Of a stretch of DNA of 64,000 nucleotides, positions 9,701 to 17,627 are shown one piece after another (the first letter of the stretch is position 1; every line of letters starts with the position of its first letter). The stretch covers positions 124,001-188,000 of the forward strand of contig DIWV01000010.1 of assembly GCA_002435865.1 (NCBI GenBank), read 5' to 3'. Both the position numbers and the translations under genes were made by a program. Source of the DNA: Cloacimonetes bacterium UBA6097 (GTDB lineage Bacteria; Cloacimonadota; Cloacimonadia; Cloacimonadales; Cloacimonadaceae). Under the pieces are notes generated by a model, which worked only from the letters and a program-made list of their open reading frames with translations, did not search any database and was not told the DNA's origin.

Positions 9701-12008
9701 TAGATGCAGAACTGTTATTGTGCAAAGTTAAAGCCAAAGTATTCAGGCCATGATTAAGAATATCTCCTGCAAAATTGATGGCATTCAGTTGGAAATCAGG
9801 TCCGTTTTCTGTACAGGTAAAGGGAATATCAAAACTCCCTTCATTATACGTCAGATGCAGATTAAAATTAATCGTTTCACCCTTTGTTATCTCTGGGTTA
9901 AAATGTACCTCAAAAATCATCTGGGAGGTTGATGAACTGCCTGATACTAAGTCGCCAAAAGCAGAATTGCTCTGTAATATTTCCACATTGCTGTTTAATG
10001 ATTGCAAATTCCCATATACATTGTTGATATCTGTCGTACCATTATTAGTAATAGTTATATGAAAGCTTATAGTTGAACCTGCATAGCTGTTTTGCAGAGC
10101 TGTAATATTTTGCAATGAAAATTGCTGGATGTTACTGTTTACTGTCAGGCTGGTCTGATATGTCCTGTGATTAGCTTTTGTTACTGTTAACTTGGCAGCT
10201 CCTGCTGCTGACATTCCATAATTAAGAATTATCCATCCATTGCTATCAGTAAAACCCGAAACACTTAGGTCACCCGTATCCTTCCTGATGCTGACCCACG
10301 CATTCTCCAGCGGTGAATTGTCCGTAAGAGTAACCTTTACAGCAATATTGCCGCCCGCCGCAGATAGCTGATCCGGGGATGTTACAATAATGTCTGCTAC
10401 CTGTTTCAGCCAAATATCGAGTGAGGGGTCTCCAATCAGATTAACAGACTGCATATATTGATTGACGTAATTAGAAGGATTTTGAGGATAATTTGCCATT
10501 AGAGCAAGCTTCCCTCTCAGCATTGCCGGTCCGCAATTAGTTAAGCCTTCTTTATATAAGCTAAAAGCCATTCCACCTGTAACGATATTGTTCAAACAGG
10601 TATGAGACTCACAGGAAACACCAACAACTCCAATCATACCTTTGGGTGCATTCGGCGTCCCCAATCTGATTAAACGTTCAGCCTGAGATGTGGATGAAGA
10701 CCCAAAATTAGCTGAAAAACAAGTTATGTAAGAGAAAAACGGGTATTTACCGTAATTAATTAAATTGTTTATGTTGGTTGTCGTCCAGCCGCTGAAATCA
10801 CCATGACCTCTGTACCAATATGTTCCAACACCTGAGTTGATCGCTGCATTAATCTGTGTTGGAAATGAACCGGAATAAGCCTCTATAAACTGAGTTGTGG
10901 AATTATATTCCTGCATTAAATTTTTTATATAACTGATGGTAGTCATACAGGAAATTCCTGAATCAGAGGCATCTGCCAGTAAAAAAGATTTGTTAGGCCA
11001 GTTTGAAGTCGCCAGGTTCTCCATCTTTTCATAACTGATTATTTTGTTGATTGCTGTTTGCAACTCGTCGTTACTTGTAAAAGTTATTCTGCCGATAAAT
11101 GCATCAGGTAAAATATCATTGCCATCCAACAGAGTATATCTGTAATCACCTACAGTTGGATATTCATATGTTTCAGAATACGTGGGAACATAGTTTGCAG
11201 AAGAAACACCTCTTCCAAACAACATGATAAATTCAGGCGGATTAATCCATGTGTCATAAGCACTTTGCAGAAAATTCTTGAGTGCGGCATTAGTCGTCCC
11301 TATAGTTGTAATATCCAGTGTGCGAACATCAAAACCTTTTTCACGTTTCCAATCTATAAGCGGCTGCAGGACAGGAAGCATTACTGAACCGTTATAAACA
11401 ACAATATAACTGCCGGGATTGTGAGAAACAGTTCTAATATCTGAGCTGTTTATACATAGAGACTTCAAAAGAGCTGTGGAAGATGGAGTTGCCAATCTGT
11501 TATCAACTGAAGTGTTGGTTCCGGCAATAAACTGTATTCTTATATCGGCTGAATTAAGAGTAGTAAGTTGTTTTGTAGCATTGTTATAATGGAAAGGTTT
11601 AAGGCATAATGAGAGGATTCTGTTTCCCCTGAATATCATAGGTTCTGAAACATCCAGCCAGGATGGATTGTCAGCTGCATCATCAAGTTTGTAACAATCA
11701 ACATTATCTAAATATCTTATATCATTATCAACTAAGGTAACTTGTGCATCAAATCCTTCAGGAATATATACCCATCTTTCTAATTGCGGCAAACCGCTTA
11801 GATTTTCATTCCAGTTTTCATCTCGTGAAGAAGTTACTTTAAGTTTATTCATTAGTTTTCCATCTTCAATTACTTTTTCAGTAGCATAATCAGGAAGATT
11901 AAAATGTATATTGAGTTCAGTTGTGTTCTGTTTGGATACCTGCAGACTGGTTCCGCATAATGCTAAAACCATCAGTGAAAACAACGATATCAGGGCGAAT
12001 CGACTCAT
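6750..12008 (-). CDS. Secreted C25 (gingipain-like) cysteine protease with sorting domain
   Basis: Predicted extracellular cysteine endopeptidase, 1752 aa from the ATG at 12008. That start has GGAG upstream and opens a clear signal peptide (MSRFALISLFSLMVLALCG); an upstream in-frame ATG at 12065 has no ribosome site. After a propeptide-like region, residues about 200-540 match peptidase family C25: DWKREKGFDVRTLDI, a catalytic His in YRGHGDFSGW (H402) and a catalytic Cys in YITCFSANFG (C430), then VGVSCESHTC. The long remainder consists of Ig-like and CARDB-like beta domains with repeated SGxTxxxxxxNN-type spacing. The C-terminus holds NHPNPFNPTTRISFSLP and ends GVYYYKLQWNKKELTRKMIL, a FlgD-Ig-like type-A sorting domain used by the type IX system. 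No type IX machinery is encoded in the window. Substrate unknown. Confidence 0.9.
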   Translation of the reverse strand: MSRFALISLFSLMVLALCGTSLQVSKQNTTELNIHFNLPDYATEKVIEDGKLMNKLKVTSSRDENWNENLSGLPQLERWVYIPEGFDAQVTLVDNDIRYLDNVDCYKLDDAADNPSWLDVSEPMIFRGNRILSLCLKPFHYNNATKQLTTLNSADIRIQFIAGTNTSVDNRLATPSSTALLKSLCINSSDIRTVSHNPGSYIVVYNGSVMLPVLQPLIDWKREKGFDVRTLDITTIGTTNAALKNFLQSAYDTWINPPEFIMLFGRGVSSANYVPTYSETYEYPTVGDYRYTLLDGNDILPDAFIGRITFTSNDELQTAINKIISYEKMENLATSNWPNKSFLLADASDSGISCMTTISYIKNLMQEYNSTTQFIEAYSGSFPTQINAAINSGVGTYWYRGHGDFSGWTTTNINNLINYGKYPFFSYITCFSANFGSSSTSQAERLIRLGTPNAPKGMIGVVGVSCESHTCLNNIVTGGMAFSLYKEGLTNCGPAMLRGKLALMANYPQNPSNYVNQYMQSVNLIGDPSLDIWLKQVADIIVTSPDQLSAAGGNIAVKVTLTDNSPLENAWVSIRKDTGDLSVSGFTDSNGWIILNYGMSAAGAAKLTVTKANHRTYQTSLTVNSNIQQFSLQNITALQNSYAGSTISFHITITNNGTTDINNVYGNLQSLNSNVEILQSNSAFGDLVSGSSSTSQMIFEVHFNPEITKGETINFNLHLTYNEGSFDIPFTCTENGPDFQLNAINFAGDILNHGLNTLALTLHNNSSASITGLHALLESSHPLLTIQDPLQVLDIVNANELISLPESYDIVVSDSLPEGVNIRFNLQLYNANGFVQNISFDKRVGTPSVNDVTGPDKYGYVCYGPGDNGYIPYNWIEIDPTLGGSGTIINITDTATDGSGSFSTINIPFQVRFYGKGYSQLTVCSNGFIMPGTQGSIEWMNWQIPGPMVPRPIIAPFWDDLLTDSISKILYKYDEDINAEIIQWQNLKNKYSSSLRETFQVIIYDPVFHANPTGDSPILFQYKVFNNVDAGNYGVSYIDHGQYATVGIGDHTGQDGIGYTFNNQYPATAQSISNLSTLYFNTLPTYQTVPNLIILSYDATEIAGNGNTHIDAGEQYGLSFMIKNIGLGAVTEAQAVLTSTDPYVTIMQEQATLPNVYTNETVTTTPAFVIQIAQNCPNQHNIQFNLHIQNTVDEYDLPFELYVNALQFDYINNGFTDSNNNFPEPGETGQVHLAIQNLSLLNAQNLAVSITHPANVTVNPSTQLINVSALTSQEVTFQITFGNDIVQGSIIELGLDLSVVDVFDSTMTLPILIGVPDVFLNTNFDGQDISNYFQIIYNVVLQPAQYIHDTGNELTFIPSDINPWSYAFCYPINTNDLLATRVDFNWFSSNTSATFALMAMLPDQSSLIALWTSSAITPAPRHESIMLDNLADYGSFVTLVFVVNTTGTDLSPIIMDDVSIITLHHAQGFISGHIDLDLYPERVTEVNLRVRYTNNVYHPNEEGDYIIPVYQGISILSADLEGYINPLDSLAVQVVSGQTNTGNNFTLQRLCAPLNLTYTIEENLLSLNWEVEGQQTTKETKNNSRFLIPDYYRIFIRSNSFNFQDTSPTQTYSRLLYMFGDYEITVHAVYLLNGAEETLSDPSNVLNFNYTPNQDEINAPVIFALDQNHPNPFNPTTRISFSLPSQCRTILNIYNLKGQLVKTLLNQDLDKGNHSINWNGTDIKGMNVGSGVYYYKLQWNKKELTRKMILLK

Positions 12009-12198
12009 ATTACTTCTCCAAGATAAAATTATCAAATTTATATGCAATTGCTGTGCCACATTCATCTTATAATATGAAAACTATAATCAGATAATTCTCA
12101 TAAATCACAGCATATTATAATAAATAATAAAAATCCTTGACTTCTTATGGTATTAGTTTAAGTTATTAAAAAATGTAAACACAGCAAAAGAGGTTATT

Positions 12199-12903
12199 AT
12201 GTCAAATGGAAACTCAAGAATTCTGGGATTAAGCTTTATTATCGGGATGCTATTGATTGGCTTGTTCCTGGTTAAAAGCAAGCAAGAACAAAAGACTCTT
12301 AGAATAGTCGGATATGCTAACAAACAGTTTGTTTCTGATTTGGTTAAATGGAACCTTACTGTCCAGAAAAACACAGAAATTAATGGATTAAGCAGTGCTT
12401 ATAAATCTTTATCCTCAGATATTAGTGCTTTTAAGCAGTATATGATTAAAAATGGTATTCCTGAGAAAGAAATCAATATACAACCTGTAAACAGTAATCC
12501 GATGTATAATAACTATGGTCAGATTACGTCATACAACCTGAACCAGAATGTGTTTATTATCACAAATCAGATTGATAAAATCGAGGAACTTGCCCTGAAT
12601 CCGGATTTCTTTGCTGAGAGAGGATTGCTGTTGCAGATGTCAAACCTATCATATTTATATACCAAATTACCTGATATGAAGAAAAAGCTCCTGGCAGATG
12701 CTACCACTGATGCCCTGGAAAGAGCAAAAGAAATCTCCTCGGCAGCAAAAGTCAGTTTGGGTAAGATGCAGGAAGCAAGGGCAGGGGTTTTCCAAATCAC
12801 AGAACCTTATTCCACAGATGTATCAGATTATGGGATTTATAATACCAGTACCAGGAATAAAAGTATCTCTGTAACAGTTACTGCAATATTTGGGTTGAAA
12901 TAA
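12199..12903 (+). CDS. SIMPL (DUF541) domain protein
   Basis: A 234-aa protein with one N-terminal membrane anchor or signal segment (about residues 8-25, ILGLSFIIGMLLIGLFLV) and a periplasmic SIMPL/DUF541 domain. Features typical of that family are the opening strand LRIVGYANKQFVSDLVKWNLTVQ, a central helix region, ALERAKEISSAAKVSLGKMQEAR and the closing strand SISVTVTAIFGLK. SIMPL proteins form oligomeric periplasmic assemblies; their role is poorly defined, and stress protection or transport has been proposed for some. The ATG has AGAGG five bases upstream. The gene is divergent from the C25 protease and convergent with the phosphoesterase, whose stop lies 2 nt away. A TTGACT at 12137 could be a -35 box, but no good -10 is visible. 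Confidence 0.85.
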   Translation: MSNGNSRILGLSFIIGMLLIGLFLVKSKQEQKTLRIVGYANKQFVSDLVKWNLTVQKNTEINGLSSAYKSLSSDISAFKQYMIKNGIPEKEINIQPVNSNPMYNNYGQITSYNLNQNVFIITNQIDKIEELALNPDFFAERGLLLQMSNLSYLYTKLPDMKKKLLADATTDALERAKEISSAAKVSLGKMQEARAGVFQITEPYSTDVSDYGIYNTSTRNKSISVTVTAIFGLK

Positions 12904-12904
12904 C

Positions 12905-13846
12905 TTAAGTTAAATCCAGTTCTTTTTTAGCAAATAGCTTATGCCTGAAACCTTTCTTGGGATCTACTGAAACATAATATGGAAAGATATTTTCTACATT
13001 TGGTGTATCATCAATAGCCAGCATAGTCAATGCGCCACCATAAATCAGACCTGTATCTATATCAATCTGAACCAGTTTGCGGTTCTTCTTCTCTCTGACT
13101 ACAAAAGGTGAATTTTCTTCATCCTCCCATAGTTTGAGCAGTTTAGTCAGTTGCCTGTAATAGCGTGTTGGCGTATGTCCGTGAATGACAGTAAGATTAT
13201 CTTTCAATTGATGAGTTAACAGCTGTCGGTTCCAGATGTGCGTTTCTTCCAGGTCACAGCTGTTCTTATCTAAAAACTGATACAATCCTTTCCAGTCTTT
13301 AATTGCCAATTGTTCTTCCAAAGAGAACCTTGGGCTAAGTACTGAATGGCTGAAAAGTAAATCAAGTTCTTTATCTGATTGGTTCAGTTTTATCTGATAT
13401 GTAGAACTCAGATTATCAAAGAAATCTAAATACTCAGGCTCCAGTTTGAATACATCTTCATAATGGAGTAAATCAGATATCATCTTTTCATTGGGAAACT
13501 GCTCTTTTCTGAACAGGATAGACTGTGGATAGAAGCTTAATATTGTTTGCAAGCCTCCATTATAACTGAGCCAGAAGTTCCCTGTTTTTACGTGATTGAA
13601 CGTCTTATGATAAAAGGAAAGCAGCATTTCTTCATGATTGCCGAATAATGTGACTGTATCAAAATCAGTTTTCAGTTTTATGATTAAATCTATGACTTGT
13701 TTGGAGGACGGTCCACAGTCTATATAATCGCCTAAAAGAATGATTTTACTTACCTGTTCTGTCTTGGATGCTCTTTTATATATATAATCCACCAGTATTT
13801 TAAAAGGATCATACATTCCGTGGATATCTGCAATAACGTAAATCAT
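12905..13846 (-). CDS. Calcineurin-like metallophosphoesterase
   Basis: A 313-aa cytoplasmic protein with the dimetal phosphoesterase motifs in order: VIADIHGMYDPF (residues 4-15), LLGDYIDCGPSS (about 38-49, where many PPP-family phosphatases have GDxVDRG), TLFGNHEEMLLSFYH, a His in LLFSHSVLS and VIHGHTPTRYY. A final stretch with QIDIDTGLIYGGALTML resembles the C-terminal metal and substrate region of bacterial PrpE/PphA-type Ser/Thr phosphatases and bis-tetraphosphatases. The substrate cannot be decided from sequence. The gene lies 10 nt downstream of the outer-membrane protein gene on the same strand, so it is probably the last cistron of a three-gene unit. Confidence 0.9.
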   Translation of the reverse strand: MIYVIADIHGMYDPFKILVDYIYKRASKTEQVSKIILLGDYIDCGPSSKQVIDLIIKLKTDFDTVTLFGNHEEMLLSFYHKTFNHVKTGNFWLSYNGGLQTILSFYPQSILFRKEQFPNEKMISDLLHYEDVFKLEPEYLDFFDNLSSTYQIKLNQSDKELDLLFSHSVLSPRFSLEEQLAIKDWKGLYQFLDKNSCDLEETHIWNRQLLTHQLKDNLTVIHGHTPTRYYRQLTKLLKLWEDEENSPFVVREKKNRKLVQIDIDTGLIYGGALTMLAIDDTPNVENIFPYYVSVDPKKGFRHKLFAKKELDLT

Positions 13847-13856
13847 AATATCTTGA

Positions 13857-15806
13857 TTAGTTCAGGAAAAACCAGTGAATAGTGCCAATTATTGTACGCG
13901 GATGCGGATAGAGACCAAAGATTGTATTGTCACCCAGGTTCTTCATCATCAGCTGGAATTCAAATGAATCAGTAATCTTAACTCCGAACCAGGCATCTGC
14001 TATCATAGAACCATATATCGGTGTATGCTTATTATCTGCCTGCATATAATCTGTATGCCCGGTAAGGTTTAAACCAATAGACAAAGCATTATTATATTTC
14101 ATATCTTTAACAAGTTTGAGCCTTGTCTGCCCTGTAAGTTCCGGTTGTTCAAACAAACCTTTCTTGTATTGTGTCCAGTTGAGTGTCTGGTCCCAGGTTG
14201 CCATCAGGTCATAGATTTTTTTTTCTGCGGAAAGCTTCAAATCAACAAAAGGTCTATCTGTTTCCATGTGGATTTCGTTACTTAAATTAGCGTTGTTATT
14301 GTCAGTTACGTAAATATGCGAACCGCCTTCCAGTTTTAAAACGACAGATTTCGTTGGGAACGGTAACCATTCCAGATTGGCAGCAAAGGTACGCATAATG
14401 TATGTTGAAGGGCTGGTAACAGGATTATTATCAGCGTAAAGACTCTTATCAGTAAAAGTACTATCCATCCCATGATAGAATTTATAATATAATCCCGTTA
14501 ATAACATTGGACTAATGTAATAACTGACTCCTGAATTAATCATATCAAGACCATCTTCACTTACCAACAATTGATTTTCATTGGAAAAATGATTATGTTT
14601 ATGGCTGGTTCTGATTAAACCCTGATGATCATTCTTCTTATTGTATTGATATAGAGACTGTACTTCAGGCAGGTTGGATTTGTAATTATTCTGGTATGTC
14701 AAATCAAAATCAGTGGCAAGAATATTAAAAAACTTCTGAACCAGTATCTTACCATAATCATATTCCTGTTTGTTCAGAATATTAGCTGAGTTCAACTGTT
14801 CCCTGCCGGTTTGCCATCCGGCTGTTAACCAGGGTAATGACCACTTCAAATATATTTCCTGCAGCTTCTGACCAATTCTAAACAAACTGCCATTCTGAAG
14901 CCCGGGTAATAATACGGTAGATGGTATATTTTGGTCATAACTTTCAAAGTTAAAGGTAAGTTGTGAATCTCTTATGGGTAACCTCAGGAATAATCTTGTT
15001 GAAGTCTGGTCTGAGATTGTTTCCTGCCACCAACCGTTCTGCACCAGGAATCCAAATTCAGTATAGAAATCTTTGACTCCGAACAGGTGATTTTTAAGTA
15101 CCTGCCCTTTAGCAAAATTAAACTCATAATCTCCAAGTCCGGCATAGATATCGGTTAGAGTGGATGACCATGAATATTGCCTTTCAGTACTATTAACATC
15201 TCTGAAATTCAAAAACATTTGGTATTGCAAAGCATTGTAATAGATCCTTGCCGGTTGAATGAAACCATCTTTGATTATGATGTCAGAATCATTATTCAGT
15301 CCCATCAGATAATAGTTTGTCCTGTAATATGTATCTTCTGCGAACATCCGCTGATGGTCTTCCTTTTCCAGTTGATTTTTTATATCCTGGATCAAAGAAT
15401 CCTTATCCACCAGTTTCAAACTATCTGCTTCTGCTTGCAGGTCTTGTTTAGAAAAAGGACTTGCTATTTGTAATTTTAACGATAGATTTGTATCAATTGC
15501 TTTCCCATTTACAATTGCAGGAGAGAATACCATATCAGGCAATGATTCTTCTATAATTGGCTTCAGCTCTTCTTTGCCATCCAGGATTTTGATTAACAAA
15601 GCAGTACTGTCCGCTTTGACCTGGATTAATATCATGACTTCAGGAGGAGTATAAACTTCTTTCCAGTTGGCAGGTAAACTAAGAATCGGTTCAGAAACAA
15701 GTTTTGGGGGTGTAAACCCCGTTTCTTCCTGAGAATAAAGCAAACTGCCGGCTAATAATGCCAGCAAGATTACTACAGCCAGCCTTGTTCTTTGTACCAT
15801 ATCCAT
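13857..15806 (-). CDS. Outer-membrane beta-barrel-like protein with TonB-C-like N-terminus
   Basis: A 649-aa exported protein of unrecognised exact family. The N-terminus has a signal peptide (about residues 8-25, RLAVVILLALLAGSLLYS). Residues about 50-115 (VYTPPEVMILIQVK, then PDMVFSPAIVNGKAI) resemble the C-terminal domain of TonB energy transducers. From about residue 160 the chain is rich in alternating aromatic/polar strands with Trp, Tyr, Asn and Asp turns, and it closes with a strand ending in IHWFFLN, like a TonB-dependent receptor or other large barrel. A plug domain was not recognised. The start overlaps the stop of the upstream epimerase gene by 34 nt, with no strong ribosome site; the Met at 15800 is an alternative start. 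Function unknown; transport across the outer membrane is an inference. Confidence 0.7.
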   Translation of the reverse strand: MDMVQRTRLAVVILLALLAGSLLYSQEETGFTPPKLVSEPILSLPANWKEVYTPPEVMILIQVKADSTALLIKILDGKEELKPIIEESLPDMVFSPAIVNGKAIDTNLSLKLQIASPFSKQDLQAEADSLKLVDKDSLIQDIKNQLEKEDHQRMFAEDTYYRTNYYLMGLNNDSDIIIKDGFIQPARIYYNALQYQMFLNFRDVNSTERQYSWSSTLTDIYAGLGDYEFNFAKGQVLKNHLFGVKDFYTEFGFLVQNGWWQETISDQTSTRLFLRLPIRDSQLTFNFESYDQNIPSTVLLPGLQNGSLFRIGQKLQEIYLKWSLPWLTAGWQTGREQLNSANILNKQEYDYGKILVQKFFNILATDFDLTYQNNYKSNLPEVQSLYQYNKKNDHQGLIRTSHKHNHFSNENQLLVSEDGLDMINSGVSYYISPMLLTGLYYKFYHGMDSTFTDKSLYADNNPVTSPSTYIMRTFAANLEWLPFPTKSVVLKLEGGSHIYVTDNNNANLSNEIHMETDRPFVDLKLSAEKKIYDLMATWDQTLNWTQYKKGLFEQPELTGQTRLKLVKDMKYNNALSIGLNLTGHTDYMQADNKHTPIYGSMIADAWFGVKITDSFEFQLMMKNLGDNTIFGLYPHPRTIIGTIHWFFLN

Positions 15807-16744
15807 GTGGAATGCAAATAATGAGTTAAGTTCGGTTTAGGATTAAAGTCCAGCAATTTCCTGGCTTTATCTATGCTGACTGTCCAATACCTGCCTCTCA
15901 GTTCCTTAAATTTTTGTATACTTACTAAAGAGGATTTGGGATAAAGTCTATTTCTCATTTCACCCAAAGCTGCTACATAAAACAACAATGCATCCGGCAC
16001 TGTAACATGCAGACTAAAGGTATGAACAGCATTCTGCAGGGCATCTGTAAACATCTTATGAGTATAGGTCTTGCCGTCTGAAGCAAAGAACACCTGATGA
16101 TAAGCAGCTTTGTTATGAATGCATTTGCTGATAAACTGGTTGAGTTCATCAATATAAATCAAGCTGATATACTTGTCCCTGATTCCAAGTGAAACAGAAA
16201 GGTGGTTTTTCATCAGCTTAAAGGTTTGCAGAAAGTCCTTATCACCGGGTCCATAGACAGATACAGGACGTATGATAGTCCATTCTTTTTGCAGTCTGTT
16301 TTTAACTATTTCTTCTGCCATGAGTTTGCTTCTGCCATACCATGTGATAGGTTTTGAAATGTCTTCTTCAGTTTTGGGTTTACCGCTTTCTCCCATACCT
16401 GCCGCAGCCTGGCTGCTGATGAAGATTAATTGTTTGATGCTCTTAATCTCATTAACGGCATTTACAACCTTTTCCGTCAGGGAAACATTGATATCCTTCA
16501 TTTCTTCCCAGTTATCGGCACGTGTCAAAGCAGCACTATGGATAATGATATCCTGCTTAAGAAATACTGAATTGATTGATTCTTCACTATGATAGTCTAT
16601 TTCGATTACTTTGCTTTTAACGGGGATCAGTGATACATTGGCGGTTTTGCGTACCAATGCCGTAACCTCATGACCTTCTTTCATCAGATATCTGGTCAGG
16701 TTGCTTCCGACAAATCCATTGGCTCCGGTTATTGCAATACGCAT
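15773..16744 (-). CDS. NAD-dependent epimerase/dehydratase (extended SDR)
   Basis: A 323-aa extended short-chain dehydrogenase/reductase. The N-terminus MRIAITGANGFVGSNLTRYL carries the NAD-binding TGxxGxxG motif. A Ser-rich strand (LIFISSQAAAGMG) and the active-site pair in TWYGRSKLMAE (YxxxK) follow, then RPVSVYGPGDKDFL, a family motif after the active site. The ATG at 16744 is preferred over the in-frame ATG at 16762 because GGAGC lies just upstream and it begins directly at the Rossmann strand. Substrate unknown: the family includes sugar-nucleotide epimerases, 3-beta-hydroxysteroid-like and dihydroflavonol-reductase-like enzymes. It is the first gene of a minus-strand unit with the outer-membrane protein and the phosphoesterase. 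A dense cluster of palindromic repeats lies directly upstream. Confidence 0.87.
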   Translation of the reverse strand: MRIAITGANGFVGSNLTRYLMKEGHEVTALVRKTANVSLIPVKSKVIEIDYHSEESINSVFLKQDIIIHSAALTRADNWEEMKDINVSLTEKVVNAVNEIKSIKQLIFISSQAAAGMGESGKPKTEEDISKPITWYGRSKLMAEEIVKNRLQKEWTIIRPVSVYGPGDKDFLQTFKLMKNHLSVSLGIRDKYISLIYIDELNQFISKCIHNKAAYHQVFFASDGKTYTHKMFTDALQNAVHTFSLHVTVPDALLFYVAALGEMRNRLYPKSSLVSIQKFKELRGRYWTVSIDKARKLLDFNPKPNLTHYLHSTWIWYKEQGWL

Positions 16745-16770
16745 CTTGCTCCTTATCGTCATTCCTTTGT

Positions 16771-16968
16771 AAAGTAGCGTAGCTTTCCAAAGCTACGAAT
16801 TAATCTGTAGGATTGGAATCCTACACTACAACAGTCATTCCTGCGCAGGCAGGAATCTTTCTATCAGGTGTCATCCTGAGCATAGTCGAAGGATTAGACA
16901 CCGTCGTTTTGTCATTCCTGCGAAGGCAGGAATCTTACTTCTTTTAAGATACCCGCCTTCGCGGGTAT
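16771..16968. repeat. Cluster of ~20-nt palindromic repeats (332-nt spacer)
   Basis: The spacer 16745-17076 contains no gene but at least six hairpins. 16778-16797 is CGTAGCT-TTCCAA-AGCTACG. 16806-16825 is TGTAGGA-TTGGAA-TCCTACA. 16837-16856 is ATTCCTGC-GCAG-GCAGGAAT. About 16868-16903 is a longer stem around CCTGAGCATAGTCGAAGG. 16914-16933 is ATTCCTGC-GAAG-GCAGGAAT. 16949-16968 is ATACCCGC-CTTC-GCGGGTAT. Five of the six are exactly 20 nt. The first two recur together at 29342-29389 with the same 8-nt spacing. Confidence 0.93.
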
Positions 16969-17040
16969 GACACTCAGGAAAAGCTTATCCTTCGTATATC
17001 TTCTTTTCTTCGTGTTAAATATCTAATTCATCTATATATA

Positions 17041-17065
17041 AAAAAAGGCTGTCTCATCAACAGCC
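17041..17065 (-). terminator. Terminator of the tRNA-Pro/tRNA-Val unit
   Basis: On the minus strand GGCTGT, a 7-nt loop and ACAGCC are followed by six T. The element is 12 nt past the CCA end of tRNA-Val, consistent with a short tRNA transcription unit ending here. Confidence 0.78.
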
Positions 17066-17076
17066 GATTAAAATCG

Positions 17077-17152
17077 TGGTGGGCGTTGAGGGACTTGAAC
17101 CCCCGACATCTTGCTTGTAAGGCAAGCGCTCTCCCAGCTGAGCTAAACGCCC
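17077..17152 (-). tRNA. tRNA-Val (anticodon TAC)
   Basis: 76-nt cloverleaf with acceptor arm GGGCGTT paired to AACGCCC, anticodon loop CTTACAA giving TAC, T-arm GGTTCAAGTCC and an encoded CCA end. It lies 13 nt downstream of tRNA-Pro and is probably co-transcribed with it. Confidence 0.96.
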
Positions 17153-17165
17153 CATTGTAAAACAC

Positions 17166-17243
<78 letters not shown>

Positions 17244-17252
17244 CAGCTAATG

Positions 17253-17283
17253 GTCATAAATTTATATCGGCTTTCTTTGTCAA
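17253..17283 (-). promoter_or_regulatory. Candidate promoter of the tRNA-Pro/Val unit
   Basis: A perfect minus-strand TTGACA (plus 17278-17283) is followed after 19 nt by TATGAC (plus 17253-17258). The start point would fall within a few bases of the tRNA-Pro 5' end. The spacing is longer than optimal, so the exact -10 is uncertain. Confidence 0.45.
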
Positions 17284-17303
17284 GATTATTAACTTATACG
17301 GTA

Positions 17304-17534
17304 TTAAGAGTATGTCTGCAAATCAGCTATCAGATTCAGCAAGTCCTGCTTAAAGTCTATAGACACATCCACTTCCATCAGGTTTTCTGTTTCGAAAGAA
17401 CGTTTGTGAAGCCCAACCCCTTCCATCGCTTCCAGGAAAAAACCAAACTCCATAAACCTGGACTTGGGAAGTTCTACCTGCCATCTTTCAATATATGGCG
17501 ATATTTGTTCCTGCTTAACAACCTTAATTTCCAT
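17304..17534 (-). CDS. Small protein, possible DUF4911 family
   Basis: A 76-aa reading frame with no shadowing gene on the other strand. It reads like a compact folded protein: WQVELPKSRFMEFGFFLEAM, then a Gly-containing turn, then alternating strands ending in VDVSIDFKQDLLNLIADLQ. The pattern (a substrate-like strand, EAMEGVG, a final Leu-rich helix) resembles DUF4911, a small uncharacterised bacterial family, but this is recall and not a search. No strong ribosome site precedes the ATG. It sits alone between the tRNA promoter and the 11-bp array upstream of lysC. It could also be a chance frame. Confidence 0.5.
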   Translation of the reverse strand: MEIKVVKQEQISPYIERWQVELPKSRFMEFGFFLEAMEGVGLHKRSFETENLMEVDVSIDFKQDLLNLIADLQTYS

Positions 17535-17627
17535 TTATACCCGTTTAGACAAATCCCTTATTTAGTCAATGATTTATTCCTTAGTTATCCTCTTATTTTT
17601 CTCTTATCTCCCTCACTTCACCCAGAG

